A stretch of DNA of 64,000 bases, taken from positions 496,001 through 560,000 of the forward strand of contig JAFLDZ010000002.1 in assembly GCA_017302135.1 (NCBI GenBank). Direction: 5' to 3'. Made by a program: the position numbers and the translations under genes. This document shows positions 1-9,000 of the stretch, one piece after another; the stretch's first letter is position 1, and each line of letters starts with the position of its first letter. A model generated the notes under the pieces. That model saw nothing but the letters and a program-made list of their open reading frames with translations. It did not search any database and was not told the DNA's origin. The stretch comes from Lysobacterales bacterium. GTDB taxonomy: Bacteria; Pseudomonadota; Gammaproteobacteria; Xanthomonadales; Xanthomonadaceae.

Positions 1-3000
1 GCAGCCGCGTCGAGCTCGCCGCGCAGACGCAGCGCGCCGGGAATGTGATACGTCCGGCTGACATCCTGCATCTGCGCCAGGAACCAGAGCCGCTGCTGCG
101 CGAAGGACAGCGGCATGGCTTCGGTCCGCGGCACGGCAACGATCGGCGGCAACGCATGCTGCGCGGCGTGCTCCACGACCAGCGCGAGATCGGCCAGGAC
201 CGGCTGCGCCAACAGATCGGCGACGCCGATTTCAACGCCCAAGCGCTCGCGCAGCTGCGCGATCGCACGCATCGCCAGCAGCGAATGTCCGCCCATGTCG
301 AAGAAATTGGCGTTCACGCCGATCTGCTCCGGGGGCAGCTTCAGCAGCGACGCCCAGACCTCGGCCAACGCGCGTTCGCTCTGCGTGCGCGGCGCGATAT
401 GCACGGCATCGACCGGTTCGTTCGCTTCCGGTTCCGGCAGCGATTTTTCGTCGATCTTGCCGTTGCCGGTCAGCGGCATCTTCGCGACGATGCCGATCGC
501 CTGCGGCAGCATGTAGTTCAGCAGACTCGCCTGCAGGAAACGGCGCAGGTCATCGAGAAAGGCTTCGGTCGCCGCATCGCCGGGCATGAGGCCTTCGCGA
601 TGCACGACCCAGGCCAGCAGACGCTTGTCGGCATCGGCGCCGCGCACCGAGACCGCCGCATCCTGGACCTGCGGATGCTCGCGCAGACGCGTCTCGATTT
701 CGTCCAGCTCGATGCGGAAGCCGCGCAGCTTGACCTGGCGGTCGCGACGACCGACGAACACGATTTGTCCGTCCTCGCGCCAGCGCCCCATGTCGCCGGT
801 GCGGTACACGCGGCTGCCGGGTTTCCACGGATCGGCGAGGAATTGCTCGCGATTGAGCTCGGGGCGGTTCAGATATCCGTTGGCGACGCCGTCGCCGCCG
901 ATCCAGATTTCGCCGAGCAGACCCGGCGCGCAGAGCTGTCCGAGACGATCGACCACGTAGACCGAGGTGTTGCAGATCGGCCCGCCGATCGACAGCGATC
1001 CGGCATCGGCCTGGCCTCGGTCGCAGATCCAGGCGGTGGACAGGATCGTGGTTTCGGTCGGGCCGTAGCCGTTGATGTAACGGCAGCGCGCACCCCACTG
1101 CGCGACCAGTTCGGCGGATGGCGCCGAACCTGCGGTGAGCAGCGTCATGTCTTCGGGAATCCGCGTCGGATCCATCTGCTGCAGATACGGCGGCGGGAAT
1201 GCGCAGAACGCGATCGCATGGGTATTGAGATACGCGGTCAGCGCCTGTGGATCCATGATCAGCGCGTCGGCCAGCAGGTGCAGTTCGGCACCGGCCAGCA
1301 AGCCGCCGAAGATTTCGCCTGCGGACGCGTCGAAGGTATAGGGCGCGAACTGGATCATGCGGCTGCCGGCGCTGAACAACCGGACCTGCACGCACCATGC
1401 GCAGAAATTGATCAGGCTGCGATGCGAAATCGCCACGCCCTTCGGCGTGCCGGTCGTGCCGGAGGTGTAGATGACGTAGGCGGTACGCTGCGCGTCGCCG
1501 GGGCCGTCGAGCATACCGTCCGTGCCATCGTCCGACAGTGCATCGGCTTCGCCGAGACAATCCTCGATCTCGAGGCACGCGGCGACATCCAGCACGACCT
1601 GCTCGCGATGCGCGCGGTCGGTCAGGGTCCAGACGATACCCGCGTCGGCGTTGATGAAGCGTCGCCGATCCGCGGGACAATCGACCGCGATCGGTACGTA
1701 GGCCGCACCGGCGCGCATGATGCCGATCATCGCGGCGATCAGGGCCGGCCCCTTGCCCATGCTCAACGCGACCTGGTCGCCGGAACGCACGCCGTGCGCA
1801 CGCAGCCAGCGCGCGATCCTGCGCGAGCGTCGCGCGAGTTCGTCGTAGCTGCAGCGCTCGTCGCCGAACACCAGTGCGTCGGCCCGGGCATGACTGTTCG
1901 CCACCGTGTCGAAGACTTCCGGCAACGTGCGGTCGCGCGGGTATTCGACTGCGGTCGCATTCCAGCCGTGGATGGCGCGCGCGCTTTCGTCGGCATCGAG
2001 CAGGGACAATTGCGCGATCGTACGGGTCGCGCCTGCCGCGATGCTCGACAGCAGGTTGGACAGGCGCCGCAGCAGCATGGCCGTGCCGTCGTCGTCGAAC
2101 TGCAGGCACTGGTACGCCAATTCGAGCATCAGCCGCTCGCCCGGATAGGCGATCAGATTCAGGCCGAAACTGGTGCGGCTGGCACCCTCGATGCTGCGGA
2201 CCTTCAACCCGTCGTCGCCGGCCGACGCCAGCAGCGACCAGTCGCGCGGATAGTTCTCGACCACCACGAGCGTGTCGAACAGCGCCTGGCCGGGCTTCGC
2301 CCCGCTGACGCGCTGGATTTCCGGCAGCGACAGGAAACCGTGATCCTCGTTGTCGAGCTGCTGGCTCTGGATCTGTCGAAGCAGCGAAGCAACGGTCTGC
2401 GTGCCGTCGGCGCGAACCCGCACCGGCAGCGAATTGATGAACAGGCCGACCATCGATTCGATGCCATCCACGGCGGCGGAACGACCGCTGGTGGTGTAGC
2501 CGAACAGCACCTCGTCTTCGGCGACGTATTTGCCCAGCAGCAGGCCCCATGCCGCCAGCATGAGCGTGCTGAGGCTGACGCCTTCGGCCTTGACCAGACG
2601 AAGCAACCGCGAAGTGTCTTCGGCGGACAGTTCGATCGAATGCGATGCCTGTTCGTAGCGGATGGGGCGATGGCCCTGCCCGGCCGGGACACGCTCCAGC
2701 GGCGACTGCGCGCTGGTGGACAGATCGAGTCCGCGGAACCAGTCGCGCCAATACGCTTCGGCAGCGCCCGCATCGCGCGTCGACAGCCAGTCGATGTAGC
2801 GGCGGTAGGCGGGTTCTGCGTGCGGCGCGGCCTGCAGGCCGGCTTGCGTGCCGGTCCGCGCATAGGCTTCGAACAGTTGGCGTATCAGCAGCGCGGCGGA
2901 CCAGCCATCGATCAGCGCATGGTGATGGGTCCAGACCAGACAGTCGCTGTCGTCGTCCATCCGCACCAGCAGCAGCCGCATCAACGGCGCGTGGCCGAGA

Positions 3001-6000
3001 TCGAAACCCTGCGCCATTTCCTCGCGCATCCATCGGGTCAGCGCGATCTGCGCGACACCGCCCACGGCACGGGCATCGACCTCGCGCCAGCTCAGCTCGG
3101 CGTTATCGACCACCGCCTGGATCAAGCGGGCTTGGCCGAGATCGACGAAAGCGGTGCGCAGGATGTCGTGGCGGTCCACCAGCGTCTGCCAGGCACGACG
3201 CAGACGATCGGCGTCGACCGGCGCCAGCGCGATCTGCATCTGCGACAGATACAGGTCCTTCTGCCCGCCGCCATCGGAAAACATCAGCAGACCCTGCTGC
3301 ATCGGCGTGCATGGATACGCATCGCGCAATGCCGGATAACGGCCGCGCAGCACCGCCAGAACCTCCGTCGACAGCGATGCCGATGCGAACGATGCCGCGC
3401 CCGATTCCGTCGACTGCGCGCCGGGACCATGACGCTCGTCCGCCGCATCGCTGTCGTCGGGATCCACGCACGACAGCTCGCGCAGGCTGGCGAGGAAGCC
3501 TTCGGCGATCGCCGTCGCCGCCTCCCGGCTCAGCTGCCGGTCGCTGTAATCGAAGCGGAACTGCAGCGTGCCCGCACGCACTGCACCATCGATGCGCAGC
3601 GCATGCCCGCGCACGCGGCGCGGAGCGATCACGCTGCCGCCTTCGCTGTCGTCGGCGAAATGGCCGAGATAATTGAACAGCACCTGGGCGCCGCTGCCGT
3701 TGGGATCGGCGCTGGCGGTTTCCAGCGCTTCATCGTGCGCGATCTGCTGCAGGGCGCCGAAGCCGATCCCGCCGTTGGGCACCGTCGCCAGGATCCGGCG
3801 CGTGCGGCTCAGATGTTGGCTCGGGGGCTGGCGCACAAGGTCGAAACGCAGCGGATACAGGCTGGTGAACCAGCCGATGGTCCTGCTCGGATCGAGTTCG
3901 GTCGCGCCGTCGTCGTACAGATCGCGGCCATGGCCTTCCAGATCGACGCGCACCGCATCGGCGTCGAGTCGCTCGCCCAGGCTGCGGGTGAGCGCTGCGA
4001 TCAGCAGCACCTGCGGCTGCACACCGGCGCGCGCACGCTGCAGCACACGCTGGGTGTCATCGGCATCGAGCGCGATCTCCACCGCCTGCGTGCTGGCTTC
4101 CGGCTGTCGTTCGTCATCGTCGCTACCGTCGACATCGAAGTCCAGGCGCGCGACCGGCTGCGCCAGTTGCTGCAGCCAGTAGTCGCGCTCGCGTTCGACG
4201 ACCGTGCCGAACGCGAAATCGTGCACGCGCGTGGCCCAGTCCTGATAGCTGTCGGTTTTCGCGCCGAACTGCGGCGATTCGCCGCGACGTGCCGCCGCCA
4301 GCGCGCTGTGCAGATCGTCCTGGAGAATGCGCCACGAGACGCCGTCGACGACCAGATGATGGATCACCCACAGCAGGGATTGGCCCTGTGCGCCGCGCCG
4401 CCAGATCCAGCGCTGCAGTCTGCCCTGTTTGATATCCAGCCCAGTCAGCGCTTCGGCGGCCTCGGCGCGGATGTCGCCGGATGGATCACCGTCGATTGCG
4501 ATCAGCACATCCGCCTGCACGGCATCGTCGGCCTGCAGCGCTTCGGGGCGATACTGCGCGATCCAGCCGGATGAGGTTTCGCGGAATTTCAGACGCAGCA
4601 CATCGTGACGCGCGACGATCGCCCGCAGCGCGATGTCCAGCATCTCGCGCGTGGTGTCAGCAGGCAGCGCGATGCGCCCGTACTGCGCGTATCGATCGAC
4701 ATCGACCTTGCCCTGCTGCAGGTACTGCAACTGGATCGGCAGCAGCCGCTGCGCACCGACGACAGCGGTCTGCACGACGTTCGCGGCGTTCTCAGCTGCG
4801 ATCGATGTCGCGCCGGCCTTGGCGACGATCTGACGGATCGTGCGTTCCTCGATGACCAGACGCGGAGTCAGGGACAGGCCGCGCTTGGCCGCGCCCGACA
4901 CCACCTGGATCGCCAGGATCGAATCGCCGCCGATCGAGAAGAAACTGTCGGTGACACCGAAGGCTTCGTTGCCCAGCACATCCTTCCAGACCGCCCACAG
5001 CGCTTCCTCCATCGCGCCCTGCGGCACGACCTTCGCGCTGTGCACATAGGCGGATGCGTCGGGCTCGGGAAGACGCGGACGATCGATCTTGCCGTTGGCG
5101 TTGCGAGGCATCGCTTCCAGCATCACGAACGCGGCCGGCACCATGTAATCGGGCAGCGTCTCATGCAGCAGCGCGCTGACCGAACCGATCAGGCCGGCGC
5201 GGAAATCCGAGTCGGCGATATCGCCCTGCTTGGGCACGCAGTAGGCGACCAGTTGTTTCTGCCCCTGCTCCTGTTTGACCAGCACGAGGGTCTGCTTGAT
5301 GTTTTCGTGCGCGGAAATCGCATTTTCGATTTCGCCCAGTTCGACGCGGAAACCGCGGATCTTGACCTGATGATCGATCCGTCCGAGAAAGTCGATCAGG
5401 CCGTCGCGACGCCAGCGCACCAGATCGCCTGTGCGATACAGACGGCTGTCGGGATCGTCCGAAAAAGGATCCGCGACGAACTTCGAGGCCGTCAGCTCGG
5501 GCTGGTTCAAATAGCCGCGGGCCACGCCGGGCCCGCCGACGTAAAGCTCGCCGTCCACGCCCGGCGGCAGCAGTTGACCGTCGGCATTGAAGACGTAAGC
5601 GGTCGAATTGGTGATCGGTCGGCCGATCGGGATTACATCGCGATCCTCGTCGCCGACGAAATGGTAGGTGGAGAACGACGTGTTCTCGGTCGGGCCGTAG
5701 CCGTTGATGATCTGCAACTGCGGATTGGCTTGGCGCGCGAGCAGCACGTGCGGCGCCGACAGCGCATCGCCGCCGATCATCAGCTGCTTCACGCCCGCGA
5801 ACATCTCCGGCGCTTCCTGGATCAACTGGTTGAACAACGGCGCGATCAACCACAGCAGGCTGATGCGCTTTTCGCACAGTTCCGCCGCCAGCTGCTTCGG
5901 ATCGAGCAGGGTTTCCTCGTCGATCACGCCCAGCGTCAACCCATTCAGCAGCGCGCTCCACACTTCGAACGTGGTCACGTCGAAGCCGGGGGCGCTGGTG

Positions 6001-9000
6001 ACCAGGATGCGGTCTTCGGCATCGAAGCTGAAGTCGGCCGAATTCGCGACCAGACGCACGATCGAGCGCTGCTCGATCATCACGCCCTTGGGCTGGCCGG
6101 TCGAGCCGGAGGTGTACATCACATAGGCCAATTGACGGCTGTCGCGCGCGACCGGCAGCGGCCTGCGCGCGGCATCGTCGCCGCCGGTGTCGCCGCCAGT
6201 GCCCTCGTGCTGCGCCGCTTCGATCAGATCGTCCAGGAATAAACGCTCCAGAACCAGATCGTCCGGAATCACCGCAGACAGATCGCGCTTCTGCACCAGC
6301 GCCAAACGCGCGCCGCTGTCGGCGACCATATGCCGCACGCGATCGGCCGGATAGCGCGGATCGATCGGCACGAAAGCGGCGCCGGCCTTGTAGATCGCCA
6401 GCATCGCGACGACCATCTCCGGCGAACGATCGGCGACCAGACCGACCACGGTTTCGGGGCCGATACCGCGGTCCTGCAGCACGCGCGCGATACGGTCGGT
6501 TTGCGCGTCCAACGCGGCATAGGTGACCGATCGATCCCGATACAGCAGCGCCGGTCGTTGCGGCTGGCGCTGCGCCTGTTCGCGGAACAGATCCTCGACG
6601 CAGCGCTGATCCGGATAGTCGCGCCGGGTGTCGTTCCAGGTGTTCGTCGCATCGTCCAGCATCGCGTCCGGCAGCAGGCGCATCTCGTTCCAGCGCGACG
6701 CGGTTTGCGCCGCCAGCACCTGCATGCAGCGGGCATAGATCCGCAGCCAATCCTGCACCGCTTCGAGGTCGTAACGGGCAGCGTCGTAACCGATGCGCAC
6801 TTCGTAATCGGGCGGAGTCGCGGATGCCGCCGCGTCGACCACCGCCGCGCTTCGTTCGATAAGACTGAAGATGAAACCGTAGTTGGTCGATTCGTAACCG
6901 CCGACCAGTTCGGCGCGCGCCTGCGCATCGTGCACCGCGTAACGATGGCTTTCGATGTTGAACAGGGTGTCGAACAACTCGCCATCGATGCGGGATCTGA
7001 CCATGGCGTGGATCGACGACAGCGGATAGGCGGCGCCTGCGCGCATCCGTTCCAACTGACGGTTGACTTCGACGACGATGTCGCCGCCGGTGGTGTTACC
7101 GGCGATCTCCATCACCAGCGGCAGGGTGTTCACGCAACAGCCGGTGATGGTTTCGACACCGGCGATCTCTTCCATCCGCCCGTTCTGGATCACGCCGCAA
7201 CGCACTTGCGTCTGGCCGCCCAGGTAACGCAGCAGGCAGGCATAACCCGCCAGCCACAGACTGTTGACGGTCACGCCCAGGTTGCGCGAAGCCTCGCGCA
7301 CCGACGCGGCAAGCGCGGCATCCAGCGCACCGACGAACAGGCGCGTGTCCTGGCCCGACGCTGCGTCGTCGGCGCGATGCAGACGCGGTTCGGGCAATCG
7401 GCAGGCAGTGGCCTGCCACGGCAGGGTCGACCAGTAGTCCTGCCACTGCGCATCGTCGCGCAGACTCCGCTGCGCGGTGACGATGGCGTCCATGCCGGCC
7501 AGCGGCGCCTGCGGTTTGCTCGCCGCGTCACCGCAGGCACGTCGATAACCGACCAGCAGATCGTTGATCAACAGATCGATCGACCAGCCGTCGTGGATCA
7601 GATGGTGGATCGCGAGCACCAGAACGAAATCGTCCTCGCCCGCATCGAAGACCTGCAGGTCGAACAATGGTGCGCGGTCGATTCGCGCTTCGCCACAGCG
7701 CACGCGGTCGATATGCGCACGCGCCTGCGCCTGCGTTTCGCCGCTGGCGACGCGATGCACACCGAGCGGCGCCGCCAGCGCGTCCTCCACCAGTTGCGAC
7801 GCGCTGCCATCGGGCCATTCGCGGATGTGGGTGCGCAGGCAGTCGTGGCGATCGATCCATTCGGACACCGCGCGACGCCATGACGCATCGTCGTAGACGG
7901 CCGGAATACGATAGGCCATGAACACCTGATAGGTGTCCTTGTGGCGGATCATCGTCTGCTGCATGTCGGTCAGCGGGTACGCCGCGCGCAGTGCGATCGG
8001 CAGCGTATCGACCTGGGCCTGCGACAGGCCGGCGAGCGGGAAATCCGACGGCGTCCAGCGGCGGTTTCCGGGCGCGCTGCAATGCGCGATCACTTCGCGC
8101 ATCGCGTCCGCGATCGCCTGCGGCAAGCGCACCGCCGCGCCGGCCCAGGCTTCGGGATCGTGATACAGGCTGACGATCAGTTCGCCATCGCGGATTTCGC
8201 TTTCCACCGACAGCGCATAAGGATTCGCGTTGCCCTCGCCCAACTCGATCGCCACCGCGGGCACCGTGCGCCAACCGGTCTGGCCGCGCTGGACCACGCC
8301 GGAGAAATTGAACAGCACCTCCGGCTGGCGATAACCCGCGAACGCAGCGCGCGCTTCAGGCGTATCGACCAGATAACGCAGCGCATAGAAGTCGCGTCCG
8401 CGCTGCGGCACAGCGACGCGCGATTCCTTCAATGCCATCAACCACGCGCCCAATCCGCCATCGCCCGGCAGATTCACCGCATGCGGATGGACGCTGGTGA
8501 ACCAGCCGACGGTGCGGTCGATGCCCTGCGGGCCGGCGAAAGACTCTTCGCGACCATGCCATTCGATATCGATCGCGAGCCCGGCGACGCCGAGCGTACG
8601 GCCGATCGCGAGGCAGCTCGCCGCGAGCACCAGTTCCTCAGCGCTCTGCCGATAGCAGGCGGTCGCCGTTTCCAGCAATACGGCGGTGTCGTCTGCCGAC
8701 AGGCGGCATTCGGCGATCGCCATGCGTGCCGCCGCGCTCTTCCGCAGCGGCAGATCGGGCATCGTCGCCAACGCCTGCAGAGCGGGCTGCCAGCGCATGA
8801 GACGGGCGTCGACATCGGCCATCACCGCATCGCGCAGCGTGCGCGACCAGTCCATGTGACTGATGCTTTTGCCCGGCAATACCGCTTCGACCGCATCGTC
8901 GGGGCGGCGGTACAGCGCCTGCAGATCTTCCAGCAGAATGCCGTGGCTGATGGTGTCGACGACCAGGTGATGGATCACCCAGACCACCCGCGAGCGCGTG

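Noticed and set aside
45..4574. 1509-codon open frame on the plus strand (and 7941-11798, 18823-29088 on the same strand)
   Set aside because: They are antisense to NRPS/PKS domains whose motifs are all readable on the minus strand. Composition is Arg/Gln/Asp-rich with no family features, the usual high-GC shadow effect.
550..6750. Long minus-strand frames (550-3033, 5161-6750) inside the NRPS
   Set aside because: Arg-rich shadows in another frame of the same strand; the true frame carries all A, C, T and E motifs without a stop.
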